Positions 1-8,608 of a stretch of DNA of 64,000 nucleotides are shown here, one piece after another. The notes beneath the pieces are model-generated. The model was not told the DNA's origin, made no database searches, and worked only from the letters and a program-made list of their open reading frames with translations. Position 1 is the stretch's first letter, and each line of letters opens with the position of its first letter. Where the stretch lies: assembly GCA_043807765.1 (NCBI GenBank), contig JAZDFQ010000054.1, forward strand, positions 34,001-98,000, read 5' to 3'. A program made the translations under genes and the position numbers. The stretch comes from Stygiobacter sp043807765. Its GTDB lineage: Bacteria > Bacteroidota > Ignavibacteria > Ignavibacteriales > Melioribacteraceae.

Positions 1-1169
1 GAAATTACTAATAAAGTGATTCCAAGATTTTTTGTAATAAGATTTGCGAAATCCGTCAATTCACTTTTATACTTGCCCGGAGGAGAGAAAGAAATTATGT
101 ATTTTTCTCCGGAATTTATTTTTTGAAAAGCCGAAGCGCTGCCATTTTGGATATCGATATAATAGCCTTTGCTTTTTGAGAGTATTAGCTTTTTCAAATC
201 ATCTGTGATTAACGATTTATTGTAATGTGTTTCTGAGAATTTTGATGGGCCATAAATGATTCCAAAATCCTTATCTGTCAGAACAATAATTCTTGTGCCG
301 CTTCTGTTCATCTCATCGATAATCTGATAGATCCTAGCCGACTCTTTACCGGTACAAGATGCCATTCCGTGAACTCGCACAATACTTTCTTGCTGTTGGA
401 TTGCCTCGTCATTAAGAAAATATTCTTCAAAATAATTACGCGTGAAAATGCCTAGAAAGGTCAGCGGAATTGTAAACAAAAGTATAAACCAAAGTGAAAG
501 TCGAATTGCCAAATAATTTCTATTGAATTTCTTTTCCCACAAATTTCTAAAAATTCCCGATTTGAGCTGAGAATATTTTTTTATAACCGGCATTCCCCAG
601 CGAGGTTTTCTGTATGACTCCGGAAGTGCAACAATTATGAGAGTAGTATAGATTGTTGTAAATATAATTTCGGGAATCCATCCTTGATACAATTTTAGAA
701 GTGACTCAATAGGAGGAAGCGATCCGCCGACAAAAGAAATATAGACATCTGGGAAAAAGAAATAAGTAATGAAGTACACGGGTATATAAGAAGGGATGTA
801 ATAAACAAATATTAGAATGATCCACGCCCAAGCAAGATGAGGCATTCCGGTTTTTTCGAAAACTAATTTCTTATATGCCCAGCCGATCCAAATAGCACTT
901 ATCCAATGTTGAAAAATCATATAATAACGTAACTCATCGGTAGGACTTACTAAACAAGAAATTGTGCCAACTATTATACCCCCAATCGGGCCTGATATTG
1001 CAGCACCAAGTGCATTAAATATTTCGCGGGCATCTGATAAGGCGTTGGTTCCGGGAATATAGAAGTGAATATTTGTTATGATTGATATAAGGGAAATTGT
1101 TCCGGTTGCTATTGCAACCCAAAGCGCTTTGACCGGTAGTAAGGTTCTAATCCTATTGGTTAAGTTCAT
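1..1169 (-). CDS. membrane sensor with LytS/YhcK-like 5TM region, C-terminus cut by window edge
   Basis: Reading from the ATG complementary to 1167-1169, the frame stays open for about 389 codons to the window edge. The first ~200 residues are strongly hydrophobic, with several membrane segments. One stretch (DAREIFNALGAAISGP, then a glycine-rich helix) resembles the LytS/YhcK-type 5TM receptor domain of sensor kinases and diguanylate cyclases. A further membrane helix near residue 230 (LWFILLFTIPLTFLG) is followed by a soluble region of ~140 residues that looks like a periplasmic or cytoplasmic sensing domain. No kinase, cyclase or DNA-binding motif falls inside the window, so the output domain is unknown. 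It is divergent from the aldose epimerase gene, with a 333-bp gap between them. The reading frame is certain; the family is an inference. Confidence 0.7.
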   Translation of the reverse strand, partial: MNLTNRIRTLLPVKALWVAIATGTISLISIITNIHFYIPGTNALSDAREIFNALGAAISGPIGGIIVGTISCLVSPTDELRYYMIFQHWISAIWIGWAYKKLVFEKTGMPHLAWAWIILIFVYYIPSYIPVYFITYFFFPDVYISFVGGSLPPIESLLKLYQGWIPEIIFTTIYTTLIIVALPESYRKPRWGMPVIKKYSQLKSGIFRNLWEKKFNRNYLAIRLSLWFILLFTIPLTFLGIFTRNYFEEYFLNDEAIQQQESIVRVHGMASCTGKESARIYQIIDEMNRSGTRIIVLTDKDFGIIYGPSKFSETHYNKSLITDDLKKLILSKSKGYYIDIQNGSASAFQKINSGEKYIISFSPPGKYKSELTDFANLITKNLGITLLVI

Positions 1170-1502
1170 TCTTTCGTTTTAAGTGTTCAAGAAATTCCCC
1201 TTTTGGTTAATTGTTTCCAATAATTAAAAATTATTTGTGTAATTGTAAGAAATATAAAACTAGATTCAAATTTTATTTACAATAATGGCTTTGCTTTTCA
1301 AATGTGAGTAAAACGGCTAGGTAATTTGCTCCAGAAAATAAAAACTAAAAAACTTTACTGAGAGTGAGAAAAGTCTTTTAAATATTATTGATCTCTCTTA
1401 TTATTGTTTCCGTAAATAGTGCTAATGATAAATTGAAGGTCGATTTAGTATATAACGCAAAAAAAGTTAATAACGCAAAACTAATTTGTTTCGGAGCCTA
1501 GA
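1170..1502. other. intergenic region between divergent genes
   Basis: This AT-rich stretch between the leftward sensor gene and the rightward galM must hold both promoters. The only structure I see is a direct repeat, ATAACGCAA, at 1452-1460 and 1470-1478, some 25-50 bp before galM. I see no terminator, RNA gene or convincing -33/-7 promoter pair. Confidence 0.4.
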
Positions 1503-2657
1503 ATGAATATGAAAATGTTAAAAACTATTGTTTTCTTATTATCAGCCGTATTGGTTTTTGTTTCATGCCAGCCTAAAAAAGAGGAATCCACAATGGTAAA
1601 AAAGAAGTCTTTTGGAAAACTTAGCAATGGAGAAGAAGTATATCTTTACACACTAACTAATAAGAATGGATTGAAAGCTGAAATAACAAATTATGGCGCT
1701 ACTGTTGTTTCTCTATTTGTGCCGGATAAAAACGGTAAACTAGAAGATGTTGTCCTTGGATATGATGATGTTTCCGGATATGAAAAGGGAGAATCATATT
1801 TCGGCGGAATTGTAGGACGTTATGGAAATAGAATTGGCAAAGGCAAATTCAGTTTGGATGGAACTGATTATCAATTGTCAATCAACAATGGCGAAAACCA
1901 TTTGCATGGAGGGAAGGTTGGTTTTAATAAAAGGGTTTGGCGAGTTGTTGGTGCCGAAAATAAAATGGGCGGATCTTTCATAACTCTTAATTATGTTAGT
2001 GTTGATGGAGAAGAAGGATATCCGGGATCAGTTGATATATCTGTTAACTATCAACTTTCGCAAGAAAATGAGCTCTGGATTAATTACATAGCTACAACAG
2101 ATAAAAACACAATATTAAATCCAACACACCACTCATATTTTAATCTAACCGGTGATCCAACCAAAACTATTCTTGATCACGAGTTGATGATTGACGCAGA
2201 TAAATATACTCCGGTTGATAAAGGATTGATTACAACCGGCGAACTGGCTGATGTAGCAACTACACCTTTCGATTTTAGAAAACCAAAGGCAATTAAAAAG
2301 GATATTGACGAAGATAATCAGCAAATTAAATTTGGGCTTGGATACGATCATAATTGGGTTTTGAATAAACATCCGGAGCAAGTCTTTAAATTTGCGTCCT
2401 TGTATGAAGCAGTCTCCGGTCGATTAATGGAAATTTTGACAGATCAGCCGGGTGTGCAGTTTTATAGCGGAAATTTCCTAGATGGAAAATCGCAAGGTAA
2501 GCATGGAGTGATGTATCAATACAGAACCGGCTTATGTATGGAAGCGCAGAAATTCCCGGATTCACCAAACAAACCGGAGTGGCCTTCGGCTACATTGAAA
2601 GCAAGCAAGAAAACACCTTACAGGCAAACAACTATTTATAAATTTTCGACAAGATAA
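1503..2657 (+). CDS. galM: aldose 1-epimerase (mutarotase), lipoprotein
   Basis: Interconverts alpha and beta anomers of galactose and other aldoses, preparing released sugars for uptake or the Leloir pathway. The 384-residue protein begins with a lipoprotein signal ending at Cys22 (VFVSC), so it is probably anchored in the envelope, unlike cytoplasmic E. coli GalM. The GalM-family active-site blocks are present: NGENHLHGG (His133/His135), NPTHHSYFNL (His209/His210), GYDHNW (Asp282) and the general base Glu347 in CMEAQKFPDSPN. Length is normal for secreted family members. It is the first gene of the + strand pectin/arabinan region and is followed by a phosphatase and GH51, which fits handling of freed arabinose and galactose. 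MLKTIV at codon 5 is an alternative start. Confidence 0.93.
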   Translation: MNMKMLKTIVFLLSAVLVFVSCQPKKEESTMVKKKSFGKLSNGEEVYLYTLTNKNGLKAEITNYGATVVSLFVPDKNGKLEDVVLGYDDVSGYEKGESYFGGIVGRYGNRIGKGKFSLDGTDYQLSINNGENHLHGGKVGFNKRVWRVVGAENKMGGSFITLNYVSVDGEEGYPGSVDISVNYQLSQENELWINYIATTDKNTILNPTHHSYFNLTGDPTKTILDHELMIDADKYTPVDKGLITTGELADVATTPFDFRKPKAIKKDIDEDNQQIKFGLGYDHNWVLNKHPEQVFKFASLYEAVSGRLMEILTDQPGVQFYSGNFLDGKSQGKHGVMYQYRTGLCMEAQKFPDSPNKPEWPSATLKASKKTPYRQTTIYKFSTR

Positions 2658-2746
2658 ATAGTGAAATTTATAGCTTATTAAGCCGAAGAATATGTGAGCT
2701 TATTATAAGCAAATAGAATTAGCAGACTCAATCTGGAAAAAATGGT

Positions 2747-3355
2747 TTGAGAGATTATTTGAGAAATAAAATTCTTGTAGATCCGAAAGCTAAAGCATTG
2801 ATATTTGATTGCGACGGTACTCTTGTTGATTCAATGCCTCTTCACATGAAAGCTTGGGAAGAGGCAGTTCTTGATGCCGGCTTACGGTTTGATTACGACT
2901 TCTTCTTCTCAAGAAAAGGAATTCCGAGCCGGCACATAATGAGTGAATATTGTTTGCAGAATTCTTTTGATGTAGATGTTGAAAAAGTTATTGATGCAAA
3001 GAATAATATTTATCGCAGTGGATTAAAAACTGTTGGTCCTTTGGAACCGGTAGTGCAAATTGCTGTTGAGTTCAAAGATAAACTTCCGATGGCTGTTGTC
3101 TCCGGCGAAAGAAAAATTAATGTTCATGAATCTCTTACAAACATTGGCATCATAGAGTTGTTCCAAATCATCATAACTTCTGATGATCTTTTCAAACCTA
3201 AACCGGCTCCGGATAAATTTCTTGAAGCAGCCCGTTTGCTGAATATTGAGCCGGAGTTTTGCCAAGTATTCGAAGATGGAGATTCCGGAATAGAAGCCGC
3301 GATAAAGGCCAATATGATCATAACAGATGTTCGTCCTTACTTAGAAAACAACTGA
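2747..3355 (+). CDS. HAD-superfamily sugar phosphatase, YqaB/beta-phosphoglucomutase-like
   Basis: Predicted cytoplasmic sugar-phosphate phosphatase of 202 residues. HAD motifs appear in order: nucleophile block IFDCDGTLVDS (residues 19-29), motif II VVSGE (~118), motif III lysine in KPKPAPDKF (~152) and motif IV VFEDGDSGIEAA (~175). The helical cap between motifs I and II marks the beta-phosphoglucomutase/phosphatase subfamily. The ending, VFEDGDSGIEAAI then TDVRPYL, resembles E. coli YqaB (fructose-1-phosphate/6-phosphogluconate phosphatase) more than true mutases. No ATG is in frame upstream (TAG at 2720), so translation probably starts at the TTG given or the TTG four codons later. It lies 19 bp before GH51 and is probably co-transcribed with it. 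The substrate is not decided. Confidence 0.82.
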   Translation: MRDYLRNKILVDPKAKALIFDCDGTLVDSMPLHMKAWEEAVLDAGLRFDYDFFFSRKGIPSRHIMSEYCLQNSFDVDVEKVIDAKNNIYRSGLKTVGPLEPVVQIAVEFKDKLPMAVVSGERKINVHESLTNIGIIELFQIIITSDDLFKPKPAPDKFLEAARLLNIEPEFCQVFEDGDSGIEAAIKANMIITDVRPYLENN

Positions 3356-3373
3356 TAAATAAAGAGCTCGAAA

Positions 3374-4927
3374 ATGAAAAAGAAAATTCAAATTTGTCTG
3401 CTGATTATGTTCGGCGCTATATCGTTATATGCGCAAGAAGCTGTAACAAAAATATCGTTAGATGCCGGTAATACAAAAATTGTAATCGATAAAAACATCT
3501 ACGGAAATTTTTCAGAACATCTTGGCCATTGCATTTATGGCGGAATTTGGGTCGGCGAAAACTCAACTATTCCAAATACACGCGGAATTAGAAACGATGT
3601 TGTAGAGGCGCTAAAGAAAATTAAATTGCCGGTACTCCGTTGGCCTGGCGGCTGCTTTGCTGATGAATATCATTGGATGGATGGAATTGGTCCGAGAGAG
3701 AAAAGACCAAAGATGATTAACACACATTGGGGCGGGGTAGTTGAAGACAATAGTTTCGGCACTCACGAATTTTTAGATCTCTGCGAACAGATTGGGGCAG
3801 AACCATATATCTGTGGAAATCTCGGTAGCGGTTCTGTAGAAGAAATGTCTAAGTGGGTTGAGTATATAACGTTTGATGGCGAGAGTCCGATGGCTAATCT
3901 CAGAAAACAAAATGGAAGAGAGAAACCTTGGAGTGTAAAATATTGGGGAGTTGGTAATGAAAATTGGGGATGCGGCGGAAATATGAGCGCTGCGTTTTAT
4001 GCCGATCAATACAAGCGTTATGCAACCTATACAAGAAATTATGGAAAGAATCGTTTATACAAAATTGCGGGAGGTCCAAATTCCGATGATTACGATTGGA
4101 CTGAAACACTAATGAAAAATGTTGGCGGATGGTTAATGCAAGGATTGTCTCTTCATTATTATACAGTACCTAAAACTTGGGGTGATAAAGGATCAGCAAC
4201 AGAATTTAACGAGGAAGAATATTTCGCTACGATGAAAAAAACATTGTTCATGGAAGAAATGGTTACAAAGCATAGCGAAGTAATGGATAAGTACGATCCC
4301 GAAAAACGAATTGGTTTACTGGTTGACGAATGGGGAAATTGGTTCAATGTTGAAAAGGGAACAAATCCCGGATTTCTTTACCAACAAAATAGTTTGCGTG
4401 ATGCAATTACTGCTGCTACCAATCTAAACATTTTTAACAATCACGCAGATCGTGTTAAGATGTCTAACATTGCTCAAATGGTAAATGTTTTGCAAGCCGT
4501 GATACTAACTGATGGACCGAAGATGGTTCTAACTCCTACTTACCACGTTTTCGATTTATTCAAAGTTCATCAGAACGCGAAGTTGATTCCGTGCAAAATT
4601 GAGACTACTGATTATACTTTTGCTGATAAAAAAGTTCCGGCGGTAAACTGTTCTGCTTCGCAAGATGAGAATGGAAAGATTCACATTTCAATGACAAATG
4701 TTAATCCGAATAAAGTTGAGAAAGTTGTAATACAGCTCAACGGAATTGAAGCGAAGAATGTTGCCGCACAAGTTCTAACATCTAAACAGATTAATGACTT
4801 CAACTCGTTTGAGAAACCAAATATAGTTGCTGTCGGATCATTTTCTGATTTAAAATTAGTTAAAGATACGCTGGAAGTGGCGCTGCCTTCAAAATCAGTT
4901 GTAGTAGTTGAACTGATTACTAACTGA
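3374..4927 (+). CDS. alpha-L-arabinofuranosidase, GH51
   Basis: Removes terminal alpha-L-arabinofuranosyl residues from arabinan, arabinoxylan or pectin side chains with retention of configuration. The 517-residue precursor has a signal peptide (cleavage near ~20, LYAQ) and no T9SS tail, so it is likely periplasmic. Family GH51 motifs: GNFSEHLGHCIYGGIWVGE near residue 44, LRWPGGCFADEYHW near 88, the acid/base Glu196 in WGVGNENWG and the nucleophile Glu319 in LLVDEWGNW. The last ~120 residues form the usual C-terminal beta-sandwich. The stop codon (4925-4927) lies inside the left inverted repeat of a MITE-like element starting at 4921, so insertion may have redefined the last codons. Confidence 0.95.
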   Translation: MKKKIQICLLIMFGAISLYAQEAVTKISLDAGNTKIVIDKNIYGNFSEHLGHCIYGGIWVGENSTIPNTRGIRNDVVEALKKIKLPVLRWPGGCFADEYHWMDGIGPREKRPKMINTHWGGVVEDNSFGTHEFLDLCEQIGAEPYICGNLGSGSVEEMSKWVEYITFDGESPMANLRKQNGREKPWSVKYWGVGNENWGCGGNMSAAFYADQYKRYATYTRNYGKNRLYKIAGGPNSDDYDWTETLMKNVGGWLMQGLSLHYYTVPKTWGDKGSATEFNEEEYFATMKKTLFMEEMVTKHSEVMDKYDPEKRIGLLVDEWGNWFNVEKGTNPGFLYQQNSLRDAITAATNLNIFNNHADRVKMSNIAQMVNVLQAVILTDGPKMVLTPTYHVFDLFKVHQNAKLIPCKIETTDYTFADKKVPAVNCSASQDENGKIHISMTNVNPNKVEKVVIQLNGIEAKNVAAQVLTSKQINDFNSFEKPNIVAVGSFSDLKLVKDTLEVALPSKSVVVVELITN

Positions 4928-5068
4928 AGTTACGCAAGAGCTGAACTTTATGAAGTTTTCTTAGTGAAACTTGGTGACTTTGTGCCCTAGTGGCTCGATT
5001 TCTTATATTTTCTTTTGCCACCAAGTCACAAAAGCACCAAGAAATCACAAAGTACGTAACTTCAGTTA
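4921..5068. mobile_element. MITE-like element with perfect 14-bp terminal inverted repeats
   Basis: The sequence begins TAACTGAAGTTACG (4921-4934) and ends with its exact reverse complement CGTAACTTCAGTTA (5055-5068). Inside, 4966-5000 and the region ending near 5045 form a second imperfect inverted pair (CTTGGTGACTTTGTG against the complement of CACAAAAGCACCAAG), so the 148 bp could fold into one long hairpin. It has no coding capacity. The left end, including TTACGCA and TGAACTTT, matches the left end of the element at 57511-57652, so two members of one family are present. Confidence 0.75.
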
Positions 5069-5100
5069 CTAAATAAAATTTTCAAATAATTTCCCATAAT

Positions 5101-5108
5101 TAAACGAT
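5101..5108 (+). promoter_or_regulatory. candidate regulator site TAAACGAT upstream of PL9
   Basis: TAAACGAT lies 119-126 bp before the PL9 start. The same octamer occurs before the 8609 and 15709 genes, and a one-base variant before lacI. A CG-centred A/T-rich core is compatible with a LacI-family operator. By base composition several chance copies are expected in 64 kb, so support is weak. Confidence 0.25.
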
Positions 5109-5226
5109 ACTATAAGTAATGACTTGTGTTTAAGAGAAATTTTACGCAAAATAGTAATCGATAAAGTCATTGTTAAATCTAATTCGTTGATTTATTCAAA
5201 ATGCTAGTAAAAATGGAATCAATCTG

Positions 5227-6792
5227 ATGAACCAATTGAAACTCAATGTAATCTTAATGTTTATGTTTATACTTAGCACACAGATTTTCGCGAAAGCTTA
5301 TTACGTTTCTACAACCGGCAATGATATTAATAATGGTACAAAGGAATTTCCATTTGCTACTTTAGTTAAAGCAGCATCAGTTTCTGCTGCTGGAGATACA
5401 ATTTACATTCGTGGTGGATTGTACTCTCCGACAAGTACAATTTCGTTAGGATCATCCTCAAAAAGCGGTACAAGCACTAATTATTATCATGTATTAGCCT
5501 ATCCGGGTGAGAAGCCCGTTTTTAATTTTTCCAAACAAACTTCCAGCGATGGTATTAAACTAAATGGCAGCTACTGGCATTTGAAAGGTGTTGAGGTGAT
5601 GTACTCAACACATAATGGAATTGCAGTGAACGGTAGTAATAACCTAATTGAGAATTGCGTTGTTCACGATAACAAGAACACCGGAATGCAGTTTGGTAAT
5701 GGAGCTTCTTACAACAGAGTTATTAATTGTGATTCATATTATAACTACGATCCGCCGGGTGGTGGAAATGCAGATGGCTTTGCACCTAAGCTGGATGTTG
5801 GAACCGGAAATTATTTTTACGGTTGCCGCGCTTGGCAAAACTCCGATGATGGCTGGGATGGATATTTACGTCCCGCAGATAATGTGACTACTGTAATTGA
5901 AAACTGCTGGTCGTTTATGAATGGTTACTTAAAAGATGGAAATAAAATATCTACAGGTAATGGAAACGGTTTTAAAATGGGAGGCGGAGACAATTCAAAT
6001 AAAGATAGTCTGCGCCACAATGTTACCATAAAAAACAGTTTGTGTTTTGATAACAGTGTTAAAGGATACGATCAGAATAACGACCGCGGTTCAATGACAC
6101 TTCTGAATTGTACCGGATTTAGAAATGGTTCTTATAACTTTAGCATTCCGGGTACTTACAGAGCTGCCAACACTGCAACAGTTAAAAACTGTATCTCATA
6201 TCTTTCGCCGGGCGTCAACTTGATAACTAGAGTAATTCAATCAAATAACTCTTGGAATCCAGCTTACAATGTTTCAGCATCGGATTTTTTATCAATAGAC
6301 ACAACCGGCGTGCGTGGACCTAGAAAAGCTGACGGAAGTTTGCCGGATTTAAAATTTCTGCATCTTGCACCAACTAGCAAACTTATAGATGGAGGAGTTG
6401 ATGTTGGTCTTCCATACACTGGTAAAGCTCCGGATCTCGGCGCGTTTGAATATGGTCTTGAAACATCAATCATTGAAGACAAATCTTTGCCAGCGCAATT
6501 CGTATTAGAACAGAATTACCCAAATCCATTTAATCCGGAAACGACTATTAGCTATTCAATTCCAGTAGAGACGAGGCATGCCTCGTCTTTACAACACGTA
6601 ACACTAAAAGTTTACGATGTTCTTGGAAGGGAAATTGCTACGCTTGTTAATGAATTCAAACAACCGGGAAATTATTCTGTAACATTTAATGTAAAGACGC
6701 CATATATGGCGTCTCTACCAAGTGGAGTATTCTTTTACACTTTGCGCGCAAATGGTTTTGCACAAACTAAGAAAATGTTAGTGATTAAGTAA
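5227..6792 (+). CDS. pectate lyase, PL9 family, T9SS-secreted
   Basis: Cleaves polygalacturonate by calcium-dependent beta-elimination. The 521-residue precursor has a signal peptide, a right-handed parallel beta-helix (about residues 25-415) and a T9SS C-terminal domain (NYPNPFNPETTISY to the end). The helix holds PL9 signatures: NADGFAPK with Asp183, then NSDDGWD with Asp207, Asp208 and Asp211. The 24-residue spacing from Asp183 to Asp207 matches the calcium ligands Asp209/233/234/237 recalled for Dickeya Pel9A. Lys250 in GNGFKMGG is the likely Bronsted base. It should be exported by T9SS to the surface or medium. Two 28-bp palindromes sit in frame in the sorting domain (6565-6592 and 6691-6718), adding VETRHASSLQ- and VKTPYMASLP-type loops. 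Confidence 0.9.
   Translation: MNQLKLNVILMFMFILSTQIFAKAYYVSTTGNDINNGTKEFPFATLVKAASVSAAGDTIYIRGGLYSPTSTISLGSSSKSGTSTNYYHVLAYPGEKPVFNFSKQTSSDGIKLNGSYWHLKGVEVMYSTHNGIAVNGSNNLIENCVVHDNKNTGMQFGNGASYNRVINCDSYYNYDPPGGGNADGFAPKLDVGTGNYFYGCRAWQNSDDGWDGYLRPADNVTTVIENCWSFMNGYLKDGNKISTGNGNGFKMGGGDNSNKDSLRHNVTIKNSLCFDNSVKGYDQNNDRGSMTLLNCTGFRNGSYNFSIPGTYRAANTATVKNCISYLSPGVNLITRVIQSNNSWNPAYNVSASDFLSIDTTGVRGPRKADGSLPDLKFLHLAPTSKLIDGGVDVGLPYTGKAPDLGAFEYGLETSIIEDKSLPAQFVLEQNYPNPFNPETTISYSIPVETRHASSLQHVTLKVYDVLGREIATLVNEFKQPGNYSVTFNVKTPYMASLPSGVFFYTLRANGFAQTKKMLVIK
6565..6592. repeat. in-frame 28-bp palindrome in T9SS domain (copy 1)
   Basis: Near-perfect palindrome (one mismatch) with outer arms GTAGAGACG/CGTCTTTAC and centre AGGCATGCCT. 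It is read as VETRHASSLQ inside the first strands of the PL9 sorting domain, where other sorting domains of this window have only a short loop. Confidence 0.9.
6691..6718. repeat. in-frame 28-bp palindrome in T9SS domain (copy 2)
   Basis: Second palindrome in the same gene, arms GTAAAGACG/CGTCTCTAC and centre CCATATATGG, one mismatch. It is read as VKTPYMASLP in the loop just before the final SGVFFY strand, the same loop that carries copies 3 and 4 in other genes. Confidence 0.9.
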
Positions 6793-6809
6793 TCTTGAGG
6801 ATAAAGACT

Positions 6810-8486
6810 ATGATCTACAATTCATTAAAACGATTTCCACTTTTATTACTTGTGGTGTTCTTTTTCACTCTATGCACTTCAATATCCTTTTCGCAATCGC
6901 GTGGAATAAAAAATCTGAAAGAGCGAGGTGCTGTTTGGATTCCCGATAACGGAAACGGAACCTACACAAACCCAATTATTCAAGCTGATTATTCCGATCC
7001 GGATGCTATTAGAGTTGGTGATGATTATTACATTACATCTTCAAGCTTTTCGCACTTTCCCGGTTTACCAATTCTTCACTCTAAAGATTTAGTTAACTGG
7101 AAAATAATTTCTCACGCAGTTCCAAATTATCCTTTGCCTGAATTTAATTCAACGCAGCCTGGTAATGGAATTTGGGCACCGGCAATTCGTTTTCATAAAG
7201 GTGAATTCTATATTTACGTTGGTGATCCGGATAACGGAATTTTTATGACCAAAGCTAAAAACCCGCACGGACCTTGGGAACCATTTCAACTTATTCGTAA
7301 AGCAAAAGGTTGGATTGATCCTTGCCCGTTTTGGGATGAAGATGGAAACGCGTATTTGATTCACGCTTGGGCAAGAAGCCGTTCTGGTATTAAGCACGTT
7401 ATTACTGTGAATAAAATGAGTGCTGACGGAAAATCAATTCTTGATGATGGTGTTCAAGTTTTTTGCGATTCGATAAATCATAATACCATGGAAGGACCAA
7501 AAGTATATAAGAGGAATGGCTTCTATTATATTTTTGCACCAGCCGGCGGAGTAAAGCCGGGTTGGCAAACCATTCTTCGTTCAAAAAACATTTACGGACC
7601 ATATGAAGCAAAAATAGTTTTGGAACAAGGAAGCACAAAAATAAACGGTCCGCATCAAGGCGCTTGGGTTCAAACTCAAGCGGGTGAAGATTGGTTTATA
7701 CATTTTCAAGATAGATATGCTTACGGAAGAATTATTCATTTGCAGCCGATGCGCTGGGAAAACGATTGGCCGGTGATGGGAGAAGATTATGATAAAAATG
7801 GAATTGGTGAGCCGGTAACAACATTTAAGAAACCAAATGTTGGTAAGAAATATTCGGTATGCGTACCTCAAACAAATGATGAATTCTCAGAGAGCAAACT
7901 TGGACTTCAGTGGCAATGGCAATCAAATTATTCTAGCGATTGGATTTCGCTAACTGCAAAAAAAGGCTGGCTTCGCTTTTATTCGCAGCCGTATTTAAAC
8001 AATACAAAAAACATTTACATGGCTTCTGCTTTACTTATGCAGAAGTTTCCAGCACCAAGTTTCGAAACGGTTACAAAGGTTGAACTTAACTCCAGCATGG
8101 TAGATGCAAAAGCCGGAATTATAATTTTCGGTTACGATTACGCACGCGTTGGAATTATGAAAACTTTAGATGGTTACAAAGCCTTTCAGTCTGTTTGTAC
8201 GAATGCTGAAAAAGGTACGGAAGAAAAAAATATTTCCGAGAAAGATGTCTCTATTAGTAAAGTTTATTTGAAAGCAAGTGTTTCGGAATCTTTTTCTGAG
8301 CACGGAACTCCAATTGCAAAATGTACTTTCTCTTTTAGCGAAGATGGGAAATCCTTTCAGCAAATTGGAAATGAGTTTGTGGCTAAAGAAGGTAGATGGG
8401 TAGGAGCCAAAATTGGTTTATTTAGTGAGTCTTCAAATCAAGCAAAAAGCAGTTTTGCAGATTTCGATTGGTTCAGATTTAAGTAA
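6810..8486 (+). CDS. GH43 beta-xylosidase/alpha-L-arabinofuranosidase
   Basis: Inverting glycosidase acting on xylo- or arabino-oligosaccharides. I take the ATG at 6810 because GAGG (6797-6800) is well spaced before it; an in-frame TTG at 6795 would overlap that site. The precursor of 558 residues has a signal peptide, a five-bladed beta-propeller (about 45-325) and a C-terminal beta-sandwich of ~190 residues of the GH43 C2/DUF1349 type. The catalytic triad is visible: Asp63 in YSDPDAIRV, Asp170 in GWIDPCPFW and Glu228 in TMEGPKVY. TSSSFSHFPGLPILHSKDLVNW is typical of the xylosidase/arabinofuranosidase subfamilies. It starts 17 bp after the PL9 stop, in one operon. No sorting domain, so probably periplasmic. 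Confidence 0.92.
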   Translation: MIYNSLKRFPLLLLVVFFFTLCTSISFSQSRGIKNLKERGAVWIPDNGNGTYTNPIIQADYSDPDAIRVGDDYYITSSSFSHFPGLPILHSKDLVNWKIISHAVPNYPLPEFNSTQPGNGIWAPAIRFHKGEFYIYVGDPDNGIFMTKAKNPHGPWEPFQLIRKAKGWIDPCPFWDEDGNAYLIHAWARSRSGIKHVITVNKMSADGKSILDDGVQVFCDSINHNTMEGPKVYKRNGFYYIFAPAGGVKPGWQTILRSKNIYGPYEAKIVLEQGSTKINGPHQGAWVQTQAGEDWFIHFQDRYAYGRIIHLQPMRWENDWPVMGEDYDKNGIGEPVTTFKKPNVGKKYSVCVPQTNDEFSESKLGLQWQWQSNYSSDWISLTAKKGWLRFYSQPYLNNTKNIYMASALLMQKFPAPSFETVTKVELNSSMVDAKAGIIIFGYDYARVGIMKTLDGYKAFQSVCTNAEKGTEEKNISEKDVSISKVYLKASVSESFSEHGTPIAKCTFSFSEDGKSFQQIGNEFVAKEGRWVGAKIGLFSESSNQAKSSFADFDWFRFK

Positions 8487-8549
8487 ATTTGATTTGGAGT
8501 AGTGCAATATTTCACTTGACAAAGAGGTCTAAATTTGGGAATTTAAGTT

Positions 8550-8557
8550 ATCGTTTA
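8550..8557 (-). promoter_or_regulatory. candidate regulator site TAAACGAT upstream of 8609 gene
   Basis: ATCGTTTA on the + strand (TAAACGAT on the other) lies 52-59 bp before the secreted-protein gene at 8609. The flanks TTAAGT and TTAAGT-like bases on both sides make it loosely symmetric. Same caveat as the site at 5101. Confidence 0.25.
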
Positions 8558-8608
8558 AGTCATCAATAAAGGAAAATTGTAAAACCTAATAATTCAACGG
8601 AGGATTCA

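Noticed and set aside
1452..1478. Two ATAACGCAA repeats as replication iterons
   Set aside because: Only two copies and no dnaA or rep gene nearby.
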